Below, one piece after another: positions 1-8,501 of a stretch of DNA of 64,000 nt. Both the position numbers and the translations under genes were made by a program. The notes under the pieces were generated by a model, which searched no databases, was not told the origin of the DNA, and saw only the letters and a program-made list of their open reading frames with translations. Source of the DNA: Bacteroidetes bacterium GWF2_41_31 (GTDB lineage Bacteria; Bacteroidota; Bacteroidia; Bacteroidales; F082); assembly GCA_001769215.1 (NCBI GenBank), contig MEOL01000033.1:1-64000 (forward strand), read 5' to 3'. Numbering within the stretch: position 1 is the first letter of the stretch; the number at the start of each line of letters is the position of its first letter.

Positions 1-1792
1 GTTCGATTGATAGAACATGGCAAAGATAATAGGATACGTTGTTTTAAAGTTTCAATTCCGCTTTGGTTCGATTGATAGAAAACCTGTTTCTCCTGCTACA
101 TGCGATTTTACCTCGTTTCAATTCCGCTTTGGTTCGATTGATAGCGATTGCGGCTGCTCGTTGTGATGCGGCTAAAACCTCGTTTCAATTCCGCTTTGGT
201 TCGATTGATAGAATTTTTGGGTTTTGTGAGCCACATCCGCAAGGGTGGTTTCAATTCCGCTTTGGTTCGATTGATAGTTTAACTCTTAGTTCCCATTTTA
301 AGGTATGTAAAAAGTTTCAATTCCGCTTTGGTTCGATTGATAGAATTACTCCTTGCATCCATGTTCCAGCTGCTTACCCGTTTCAATTCCGCTTTGGTTC
401 GATTGATAGCAACTAGAGAGGAAGATAGATTCAAATCTACTCCAGGTTTCAATTCCGCTTTGGTTCGATTGATAGGGAATAACTGGAACATTTATGAATG
501 ACTCTATTCAAGTTTCAATTCCGCTTTGGTTCGATTGATAGCCACAGGTGATTCGATTACAGCTGCGTTAACAGCAGAGTTTCAATTCCGCTTTGGTTCG
601 ATTGATAGATACTGATAAACGTTTTCCTTTTATTGCTTTAAAAGTTTCAATTCCGCTTTGGTTCGATTGATAGTCGGGATAGCGTTAATAGATCAGGGCA
701 TTGCTATTGGTTTCAATTCCGCTTTGGTTCGATTGATAGTAAAATAAACGACGATGCTCCGGATGCCCTTGAGGGGTTTCAATTCCGCTTTGGTTCGATT
801 GATAGAAATGTCCGCATATAGGACAAACTGCACACTATTGTTTCAATTCCGCTTTGGTTCGATTGATAGGAATTGACGATGTGTACAACGCCATGCATTC
901 AATCAGTTTCAATTCCGCTTTGGTTCGATTGATAGGCCTATCGCATTAATCGAATACCTCCGTATTGGGGCGTTTCAATTCCGCTTTGGTTCGATTGATA
1001 GAAACTAAGACCATGCACTCAAACCATTTAAGGCGATGTTTCAATTCCGCTTTGGTTCGATTGATAGTTGTTGAACATCTGCAATCAGCCCCATAAAATC
1101 GGTGTTTCAATTCCGCTTTGGTTCGATTGATAGTTCCTTGCAAAATGGGTGCGGTCTGACTTTCCGACGTTTCAATTCCGCTTTGGTTCGATTGATAGAT
1201 TCCAGTCGAAAGGGATGCGTATCCACTTGCCTCGTTTCAATTCCGCTTTGGTTCGATTGATAGGTTATTGGACGAATCAGGAGACAAAAAGTACCACAAG
1301 TTTCAATTCCGCTTTGGTTCGATTGATAGCTTTAGCCATACCGCCATTGCAGACGTTGTGCCAATGTTTCAATTCCGCTTTGGTTCGATTGATAGCACAC
1401 ACTTTTTTCAAGGCTCTACACAGGAATACATGTTTCAATTCCGCTTTGGTTCGATTGATAGCACGCATGGGGGTATAATACTTTAGATTCGATTCCGGTT
1501 TCAATTCCGCTTTGGTTCGATTGATAGCATATACGATTGTTGAAGGTTCGAGAATAGGGTACACGTTTCAATTCCGCTTTGGTTCGATTGATAGTGCTAT
1601 TTCGGGAGCGGTTATAGCCGCCTCACAATCGTTTCAATTCCGCTTTGGTTCGATTGATAGCAACCCCGCCGAATATGATAATATTGTTTTGGGAGGAGTT
1701 TCAATTCCGCTTTGGTTCGATTGATAGAGTGTGGAACGCCATATTATGAGTTATAGTATGGTGTTTCAATTCCGCTTTGGTTCGATTGATAG
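1..1792 (-). CRISPR. CRISPR array, 30-bp repeat; 27 complete repeats plus a 13-nt partial at the window edge; spacers 34-37 nt
   Basis: Repeat (+) GTTTCAATTCCGCTTTGGTTCGATTGATAG starts at 49, 115, 182, 248, 314, 380, 446, 512, 579, 644, 710, 776, 840, 906, 972, 1038, 1104, 1169, 1234, 1300, 1366, 1432, 1498, 1565, 1631, 1698, 1763. The minus-strand repeat ends in ATTGAAAC, the typical type I-B 8-nt crRNA handle, so transcription is assigned to the minus strand. Confidence 0.99.
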
Positions 1793-2009
1793 CCGCCAAC
1801 AAAAATAAAACTATTCATTGATTTCTACAACTTTATATTGCAGTGGAACCCCCTTTTATAATCATTTCTGTGTCGGCCTCCGATTCTAAATTTTTACCGG
1901 TGGTTCGACAACTTTACTATTTATTTGAAAATCAAGATGTCAATGAACGAAACACAAAACTTGTTTGCTCTTCTTAATCATTTCTTTACCCCTTTTACGT
2001 CTTCGACAA
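1793..2009 (-). promoter_or_regulatory. Putative CRISPR leader with a Bacteroidota-like promoter next to the first repeat
   Basis: AT-rich non-coding gap between cas2 and the array. On the minus strand TATTTTTG (1800-1807) fits TAnnTTTG, with GTTG (1828-1831, one mismatch to TTTG) 20 nt upstream. Confidence 0.55.
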
Positions 2010-2273
2010 CTATAAAAACTTGTCCAACGGGCTCCGCTCTGAGCCAATTACCTCTTTGTCAAGCCATTTCTCCTGACGGGTCTTGAATATAATCAGACTG
2101 TCAGTTTCTTCATCCATGATCTTACGCGCCTGAAAACTGAGTTCCTTTAATTGTACTTCGGTGATCTCTCCCTCAAAAACCGAATTCTGAATCCAGTTAA
2201 CATACCGCCTGCACAGTTTAAGCATCTTGCCAACCCGCTTTTCTCCAATATCATATACGAGAATTATATACAT
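2010..2273 (-). CDS. cas2: CRISPR-associated endonuclease Cas2
   Basis: 87 aa, MYIILVYDIGEKRVGKMLKLCRRYVNWIQNSVFEGEIT, typical Cas2 N-terminus; next to cas1 and the array. Confidence 0.97.
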   Translation of the reverse strand: MYIILVYDIGEKRVGKMLKLCRRYVNWIQNSVFEGEITEVQLKELSFQARKIMDEETDSLIIFKTRQEKWLDKEVIGSERSPLDKFL

Positions 2274-2290
2274 ATCATTTTGTTTTTAAG

Positions 2291-2397
2291 AGTTAAAAGT
2301 GAACTAAAGTTAAAAGTGAACTAAAGTTGGGAGTGGATCATACAACAAATCACCTGTTACGTCACTTTTAACTTTTAACTTAAGGCACTTTTAACTT
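2291..2397. repeat. Tandem and inverted AGTTAAAAGTG repeats between cas1 and cas2
   Basis: AGTTAAAAGTGAACTAA twice in tandem (2291-2307, 2308-2324); complementary CACTTTTAACTT at about 2363-2374 and 2386-2397. Confidence 0.8.
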
Positions 2398-2402
2398 CCC
2401 CA

Positions 2403-3407
2403 TCACCACCATATCTTTAACGGTTTATATTCTTCCATTCCCAGCAGGTGCTTTTGTAGCTTATACGCTTCCAGTTTGATCAGGTGTTTGTAACTGACCG
2501 ATTTGTTTAAACTCCGGTGCATGATGGTTTCAGTGAGCCTGCTTTCAAAGGCTTCAACAAATTTCATGCGCGCCTTGTCTTTTAAAAGAATGCGGTTTAA
2601 CTTCTGATCAAAATCATTTTCCTGGATAATCTTCTTGTTCAACACCTTAAAGATTACCCGGTCGACCAATATGGGCTTAAAAATTTCTGCCAAATCCAGC
2701 GCAAGCGAAAACCGGCGTTCGCCCGGGGTATGGAGGAAACTGATGGTCGGGTTGAGCTGTGTTTGGTGAATCGACCTCAATACCTGGGCATAGCACATCA
2801 TGTTGCCAAACGAAATCAGGGCATTTAACGGATCGGTAGGTGGTTGCCGGTTGCGGTCCTCCATGCCAAAATCGTTGAGGATGTCGTTAAAGGCCCTGTA
2901 GTACACCTGACGGATATTTCCCTCAATGCCCATCAGTTCGTCTATCCGGGTGGTGCCCGAAATGCTTTTGGTAAATAACTCCATTTTCTGGATATGCTCG
3001 TCCATGGACTTTCCCCGGTTGTGATAATATTTCAGGTTCTTGATCATGTTCCATGCGGCTCCTTCGATAATTTGTTGGGCAATGGCCACACGTTTCTTCT
3101 TGTTACTAAAATGTTCGGTTTGTTTAATCAACATCCTGCCGGCGAGCAGAAACTCTTTCGACAGAAAGGAACCTGTGTAGTTTTCATAATAGTCGAAGAA
3201 ATGGACTGCGATTTCGTTCTTGCCCAAAAAATTATACATGGCCGAGTTGGCATCCACTGATCCGAAAATAAATAGCTGGTCTATCTGTTCAACGGGAAGA
3301 TAACGTGGCTTTTGTTCCACGCCGTTTTCGTCCGTAGGTGTGAATTTTAAGGTGTTGTCGTTGCGCGACAGGCGACCCGGATTAAACAAGTAGTAGGATT
3401 TTTTCAT
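2403..3407 (-). CDS. cas1: CRISPR-associated endonuclease Cas1 (type I-B)
   Basis: 334 aa, MKKSYYLFNPGRLSRNDNTLKF...GSVDANSAMYNFLGKNEIAVHFFDYYENYTGSF; position between cas4 and cas2. Confidence 0.97.
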   Translation of the reverse strand: MKKSYYLFNPGRLSRNDNTLKFTPTDENGVEQKPRYLPVEQIDQLFIFGSVDANSAMYNFLGKNEIAVHFFDYYENYTGSFLSKEFLLAGRMLIKQTEHFSNKKKRVAIAQQIIEGAAWNMIKNLKYYHNRGKSMDEHIQKMELFTKSISGTTRIDELMGIEGNIRQVYYRAFNDILNDFGMEDRNRQPPTDPLNALISFGNMMCYAQVLRSIHQTQLNPTISFLHTPGERRFSLALDLAEIFKPILVDRVIFKVLNKKIIQENDFDQKLNRILLKDKARMKFVEAFESRLTETIMHRSLNKSVSYKHLIKLEAYKLQKHLLGMEEYKPLKIWW

Positions 3408-3919
3408 GTGTCTTCATCTTCATTGATGTAACAAAAATCGAAGTAAGAACAGCTTTTGCACCTGGAATTGTTGAGAAGTGCCGGAACTTCTTCTTTGCTG
3501 ATGATGGCTTCAATTTCACGGCTCATTTCTACCAATTGCGCCCGATCAGCATCACTCATATCTACTTTCTCGGTTCTGTGTTCTGTCGGATATTCAAGCA
3601 GTCCGGTTGCACCTTCAATGCCATTTTGCTCAAGTACATAAATATAATATTTCACCTGCCAGATATGTGCCTCGTGCAATTTTGCCGATTTCTTGATCTC
3701 GTGGATGACCTTGTTTTTGGTGTCGTAAAAATCAATGCTGATGCCTTCAACCTGAATTTCTTCATACCTGGAAGGGCGTTGCATGTACGTTGTTTCATGA
3801 ATGAGTTTCCCTTCGCTTACCGCTTCATTGGTGTGTTCCATTTGGATGGAATTGGCAAAGAGCCAAAGCTTTCGGTGGCAAATCAGGTAGTAGTTAATAT
3901 GGGTTCCGGTTATTTGCAA
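3404..3919 (-). CDS. cas4: CRISPR-associated exonuclease Cas4
   Basis: 171 aa, ITGTHINYYLICHRKLWLF...HEIKKSAKLHEAHIWQVKYYIY...CKSCSYFDFC; RecB-like nuclease with C-terminal Cys cluster; overlaps cas1 by 4 bp. Confidence 0.96.
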   Translation of the reverse strand: MQITGTHINYYLICHRKLWLFANSIQMEHTNEAVSEGKLIHETTYMQRPSRYEEIQVEGISIDFYDTKNKVIHEIKKSAKLHEAHIWQVKYYIYVLEQNGIEGATGLLEYPTEHRTEKVDMSDADRAQLVEMSREIEAIISKEEVPALLNNSRCKSCSYFDFCYINEDEDT

Positions 3920-3938
3920 GGTTTAGATTTATTGTCAG

Positions 3939-4036
3939 TTAAAATGGTAATTGTTCACCTTCAAGAGAATCATCAATATCTATTTTATTGTTCCTGAACC
4001 ATTGTTCCGCCTCATCTCCGGATTGGTTTCTTAATT
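3939..4036 (-). pseudogene. Out-of-frame duplicated C-terminal tail of the upstream gene (…QSGDEAEQWFRNNKIDIDDSLEGEQLPF*)
   Basis: GATGAGGCGGAACAATGGTTC occurs in the 3' end of gene 4037-4627 and again about 65 bp downstream with its own stop at 3939-3941. Confidence 0.6.
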
Positions 4037-4627
4037 TCAAGGATTTAGAACATTGTTCATGAACCATTGTTCCGCCTCATCGGGACTGGGTAATAGGTCC
4101 TTAACATCTATATCAAACTCGTGATTGTCAATGTTTCGGTTGTCGTGTTCCATATCCGCCTGTATTTCCTTACAGGTAGTGCAATATCCATCGAAAGGAC
4201 AATGCGTTTCATCGTAATCGCAAAATTCGATGTGGCTTTCGCCGAAAGACAGGGCCACGCGTTTTTCTTTCCAGAAATCACGTATAAACTGGTATCGTAG
4301 ATCATCAGGATAGTTTTCTGGAAAGTCGAGATAAAAATGGAATACCTGTAGTAATTTTTCGAGTTCAACTGCTAACAGTGCCCTTTGTTCGATGGTAAGC
4401 TTTTTAGGTACAGGTAGTAGCTTGCGCTCAATGCCGGTGATATCAGAAATTTTTATCTGTTTTCCATAGAAATATTCTTCCACATAAGATATATCCTCCA
4501 ACTCAACTTCGTTATGAAGATCGACATCTTCCCATATCTCATGCGGCTTTTTTATGTTCCATGTGGCACGGTGCAGGTCCTCGATCAGTTGTTCAATGTA
4601 GCTTTGCATGGTTTTTTTATTATACAA
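4037..4627 (-). CDS. Hypothetical protein with CX7CX5CX2C cluster, between RAYT and cas4
   Basis: 196-aa ORF, start 3 bp after the RAYT stop; motif FCDYDETHCPFDGYCTTCKE. Confidence 0.75.
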   Translation of the reverse strand: MYNKKTMQSYIEQLIEDLHRATWNIKKPHEIWEDVDLHNEVELEDISYVEEYFYGKQIKISDITGIERKLLPVPKKLTIEQRALLAVELEKLLQVFHFYLDFPENYPDDLRYQFIRDFWKEKRVALSFGESHIEFCDYDETHCPFDGYCTTCKEIQADMEHDNRNIDNHEFDIDVKDLLPSPDEAEQWFMNNVLNP

Positions 4628-4629
4628 AT

Positions 4630-5214
4630 TTAATCAAGCAGGTCATCTTCTTCCAGTTTATTCAACGCATGTTCATGCAGATATACAAAATTTTCCCGGT
4701 CTTCAAAAAACTGCTGCTGAAACTCAATGAGCTTAGGATGCTGGTTTTCAGAAAAATAATTGTTATAGGAAGACCATCCATATTCGGAAGGATGCCTGCA
4801 ATAACCATGGTGAACCGGATTGTTATGGATATAGATCAGGGTGTTCATCATGTGGTTATCGGAGGAGATGGGTTTTCGCTTAAAAGGACGTTCAAACAAG
4901 GAACCATGGCGGTTGACGCGTTTGTTAATTGATTTAGAGTACGCATTAAAGAAGTTGGACAGGTGCTGGTGGGCAGGTTTTAGACCTGACAGGTCTTCAA
5001 GACCTGTCAGGTCTGGAACCACCTGCACCAGGAAATGGAAGTGGGTAGGCAGCAGCGCCCAGGCGTAGGTTTCCACCACCGGTGCAACATGTTTTCCATA
5101 CAACCACATAAAGTACCGATAGTTTTCCTCTTCCCTGAAGATCGCGCAACTGTTGATACCCCGGTTGTAAATGTGGTAATACCGGCCGGGGATTAATTTA
5201 GGATGGTCCTGCAT
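4630..5214 (-). CDS. REP-associated tyrosine transposase (RAYT, Y1/IS200-like)
   Basis: 194 aa, PGRYYHIYNRGIN...LLPTHFHFLVQV (HUH-type), KRVNRHGSLFERPFKRKPI...YIHNNPVHHGYCRHPSEYGWSSY. Confidence 0.93.
   Translation of the reverse strand: MQDHPKLIPGRYYHIYNRGINSCAIFREEENYRYFMWLYGKHVAPVVETYAWALLPTHFHFLVQVVPDLTGLEDLSGLKPAHQHLSNFFNAYSKSINKRVNRHGSLFERPFKRKPISSDNHMMNTLIYIHNNPVHHGYCRHPSEYGWSSYNNYFSENQHPKLIEFQQQFFEDRENFVYLHEHALNKLEEDDLLD
4982..5014. repeat. 33-bp REP-like palindrome inside the RAYT ORF
   Basis: AGACCTGACAGGTCTT-C-AAGACCTGTCAGGTCT: perfect 16-bp arms, 1-nt loop; translates in frame as PDLTGLEDLSGL. Confidence 0.95.
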
Positions 5215-5235
5215 AGGCGTAGGTATTTGTTGGCA

Positions 5236-5268
5236 AAACCTGACGGGTATTTATGATCTGTCAGGTTT
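5236..5268. repeat. Degenerate REP-like palindrome upstream of RAYT
   Basis: AAACCTGAC...GTCAGGTTT, 33-bp span, 9-bp outer arms, diverged centre. Confidence 0.7.
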
Positions 5269-5312
5269 AAGCCGGTTTGGAGGGTGGGGTGGGGGGACAT
5301 AGGGGTGAGATA

Positions 5313-7586
5313 TTAAAAGATTTGAACTTCCTCAATAAAACATACTCCTTTATTATAGTTATAAAATTCAGGTCTTATCGTTAATATGATTTCCTTTTCG
5401 TCTTTTATCCAAATTGTAAGGGCATCAATCATATTCAACTTTTTCCCCTTTTCAATTAGATAAACAGGAAGTTCTATTGAATTCTGAAGTTTCCAACTTT
5501 GAAAATCAAAATAGTTATAGAAGAATTTTGATTCTGGTTTTTGAATATATACAGTGTCTTGTGGGGCTATATTTCGACTTTTCCAAAAATTGGTATCTGT
5601 ATCATCGGTTGCGGTTACTTGTTTTGGATTAATCAGCCAATTCCATGAAAAATATTCTCTCAGGCTTTTCGCATTGTTAATCGCTTTAGGTGAAAATGAG
5701 TCTTGCACAGCATAAACGTGGTTAAGAAGATTTACAAGTTTTTCAGCGCTGTATAGTGTAGGTTCAAGGATTTCGGATGTTTTCACAAAAGCTTCGCATG
5801 GAACCCACGCTTTGATTTTTCGATCATATTCGCCATAAGGTGCAGGGTACACCAAATCGTTTTTCTTTGGGACTAACACGTACAATTCACCAATCTTTGT
5901 TTTGTCGAAACGGCATAGACGGCCAGCGCGTTGAGTTAGGCGGTCAATAGGGCAAAGTTCCGAAATCATAATATCGGCACTTATGTTAATACTCATTTCC
6001 CCTATCTGGGTTAAGATCGCAATCCCTTTTGCACTGTTATTTTCCCATGCTGTTTTTCCTAAGGCATCAATTAGCTCTTCCTCTTTATCCTTTTTGTGCG
6101 GTTCGGAAAAGCGGCTGTGGTAGAGAATTGGATTTGCCTTTCTCTTTTCAAACCAGTTATAAAACATTACAGCTTTATCTACCGTGTTCGCATAAATTAT
6201 TGCAGTCCCTTTCTCAAAACACAAGTCGAGCAAATCGCTGATATCTTCCAAATCAGTATATTCTTTGATCGATTTTATCTCAAAACGATCCCTTGAATTG
6301 TCTGAAATGTCCTCGACAATCTTGTCGATTTTATATCCCAACTTTTGATAAGAAGGTAGCACCGATTCTGGTAATGAAGCACTCATTAAAAGTACGGGGA
6401 CATTCCAATATCTTAGAATTTCAAGTAATACAAGAATGTTTGCTTGCGTAAAATCATCATAGAAATCAGCTTCATCAATGACCAAACAAGAATTAGCTAA
6501 ATTGAAAGAGATTAAATGATGATCTTCCCTTGTTAAAGTTAGTGCCATTAAAAGGTGATCGATAGTACAAACGGTAATTGGTGTTTGCAATAATCTGGCA
6601 AACTCATGTATTTTATCAGCTTCTTGTTTCTTTATTAAACCACTTTCGATGTGTTTTTGAAATTTTGTGAACCACGCACTTGAATGATAAAGTCCTGTTT
6701 CGGATAAACTTTCAGCAACATTAATTGCCAAAGCATTCGAAGTAAAACGAGTAGGCATGGCAATTACCAATCGGTCTGCCCGCTTGTTTTTAATTTGCAA
6801 GGATGCCCATAACAACGATGCATCTGTCTTTCCGGCACCTGTTGGAGCACGAGCGAGCAATAAATCATCCTGCCAATGTTGTTCGATTAGTTTTTGAACA
6901 CCTCTTTTTACTTTATGGGGGAATAAATAACTGAATGGGGTAAATTTAGGCACATCCTCGCCCTCCTCTTTGGCACTCACCCGATGATCGACCAACCGTA
7001 ACAATCCTCGTGGTCCTGCAAATTCATAATGTGTATTTGCACTTTGTTCCAACGAATATTGCTCAATTATAAAGTTGCTTTTCTTTTTAAAGGTTGCCCA
7101 TAAATCAGAAGCATTTTCATTTACCCAACGCTTTTCAAAATTGTTTCCTAATTTACCATGATGTGCCGCAATTGCTGCTTGCTGTGGCAATGGCAAGTTC
7201 GTTTTTTCAACGAATCGTAATGACTTAAATTCATGACGAACTCCTGCTTTTCGGATGTTCTCCCCAGCTTTTTCACTTTTTGAATAGTCTTTAAACGTAC
7301 CACCACAATGTGATTGCCATTGAAGGAAAGCTTCGTAATCTTTTTGACAAGCGTCCTGCCACGCTGTGGTTTTTTTCCCCAGATCATGATATTGGCAGGC
7401 TCTTTCTAAACGGATGGATAAACTTTTTCCAACTCGCTCTTGATACTTTTCAACAATAAAAGGAGTCTGTTCCAATAATAGTTTTCCTTCAGACACTACG
7501 TCTTGGGTATGTTGCTCAAGAGTAATGCCGGAAGGCTTTGCCAATATTGGATACTTGTAGTTACTCACCTCCAAAAGCTTGTTCAA
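5313..7586 (-). CDS. cas3: CRISPR-associated helicase/nuclease Cas3 (HD plus DEAD-box)
   Basis: 757 aa; YHDLGKKT and AAHHGKLG (HD), ARAPTGAGKT (Walker A), LVIDEADFYDD (DEAD), LTQRAGRLCRF. Confidence 0.97.
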   Translation of the reverse strand: MNKLLEVSNYKYPILAKPSGITLEQHTQDVVSEGKLLLEQTPFIVEKYQERVGKSLSIRLERACQYHDLGKKTTAWQDACQKDYEAFLQWQSHCGGTFKDYSKSEKAGENIRKAGVRHEFKSLRFVEKTNLPLPQQAAIAAHHGKLGNNFEKRWVNENASDLWATFKKKSNFIIEQYSLEQSANTHYEFAGPRGLLRLVDHRVSAKEEGEDVPKFTPFSYLFPHKVKRGVQKLIEQHWQDDLLLARAPTGAGKTDASLLWASLQIKNKRADRLVIAMPTRFTSNALAINVAESLSETGLYHSSAWFTKFQKHIESGLIKKQEADKIHEFARLLQTPITVCTIDHLLMALTLTREDHHLISFNLANSCLVIDEADFYDDFTQANILVLLEILRYWNVPVLLMSASLPESVLPSYQKLGYKIDKIVEDISDNSRDRFEIKSIKEYTDLEDISDLLDLCFEKGTAIIYANTVDKAVMFYNWFEKRKANPILYHSRFSEPHKKDKEEELIDALGKTAWENNSAKGIAILTQIGEMSINISADIMISELCPIDRLTQRAGRLCRFDKTKIGELYVLVPKKNDLVYPAPYGEYDRKIKAWVPCEAFVKTSEILEPTLYSAEKLVNLLNHVYAVQDSFSPKAINNAKSLREYFSWNWLINPKQVTATDDTDTNFWKSRNIAPQDTVYIQKPESKFFYNYFDFQSWKLQNSIELPVYLIEKGKKLNMIDALTIWIKDEKEIILTIRPEFYNYNKGVCFIEEVQIF

Positions 7587-8478
7587 ATGTTACGACTTCT
7601 GTACCTTTCGCAGGGTCATAAAGCGTATTTGAAGACAAATACTCTAAAGCTTCCGTATATGCTTTATGAACGCTGTCTTCCTTTGTGTCATCACCGAGGA
7701 AATATTTTGCTTCACGTGCTTCTAGTTCTTTAATAATATTCTTTTGTTCCTGCTCGCCAGCAACAAAATACCTGCTTGCTTTGCGACTTAAGATAGTATC
7801 GAACACAATCAAAACTTTTTGTGGTTCTCCACTTACTGCATTGCGGGCTTGACTGGCATAGTCGTTCATCGATTTGGTTGCTTCCAGATAAAGCCGTGCA
7901 CGGCGTTTCCGTTCGTTGTCGTTGGCATGTTTGAAATACTTGGTGCCAAGATTGAAACTCTTTTTATACTCAAAGGCTTTAGAAACACTTAAGCCACTAA
8001 TATCCAAAAAGAAGTTCATGTGCATTAAATCGTATTCGCTGAACTCTTTTGTGGCCAAAGCTTGATCTTTTGCATCATCCGATTTATCACAACGAATTCG
8101 CACAAGTAAATCACGACCAATATCACTAACACTAACTGCAACAGCAGGAGTAACGGATAACGGGGCAGTTCTTCTCCCAGAGTAATCCCCCTTTGATGGA
8201 TGCATAAAACCACCCATGTCAGCGCGTAAATCTTTTTCGATTAAATTGCTAATACCGTCGCCATTCGAAACGAATGTGTCTCTTTTATCGGGATCAGTTG
8301 TATTTATTCGATTAATTGCAGAAAACAACACATGACGCTGCATTTGTCCTGAAACATACACTCGTCCATCAGGCCTTCTTTTAATTGATGATGCATTTCC
8401 TAATAATTTTTCGCCACCGTTTGCAATATGATTTTCGAACGGTGCAAGGGCTGTAACTAAAATTCCTTTAATTTCCAT
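7561..8478 (-). CDS. cas7: Type I-B-like Cas7
   Basis: 305 aa, MEIKGILVTALAPFENHIANGGEKLLGNASSIKRRPDGRVYVSGQMQRHVLFSAINR; between cas8 and cas3. Confidence 0.93.
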   Translation of the reverse strand: MEIKGILVTALAPFENHIANGGEKLLGNASSIKRRPDGRVYVSGQMQRHVLFSAINRINTTDPDKRDTFVSNGDGISNLIEKDLRADMGGFMHPSKGDYSGRRTAPLSVTPAVAVSVSDIGRDLLVRIRCDKSDDAKDQALATKEFSEYDLMHMNFFLDISGLSVSKAFEYKKSFNLGTKYFKHANDNERKRRARLYLEATKSMNDYASQARNAVSGEPQKVLIVFDTILSRKASRYFVAGEQEQKNIIKELEAREAKYFLGDDTKEDSVHKAYTEALEYLSSNTLYDPAKGTEVVTFEQAFGGE

Positions 8479-8501
8479 TGTATTATTTTTTATTGATTTA
8501 A

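Noticed and set aside
63-1724. Track ORFs in both strands at 63-1724 (repeated FQFRFGSID, FNSALVRLIA, INRTKAELK peptides)
   Set aside because: They are translations of the CRISPR repeat; the periodic peptides match the 30-bp repeat exactly.
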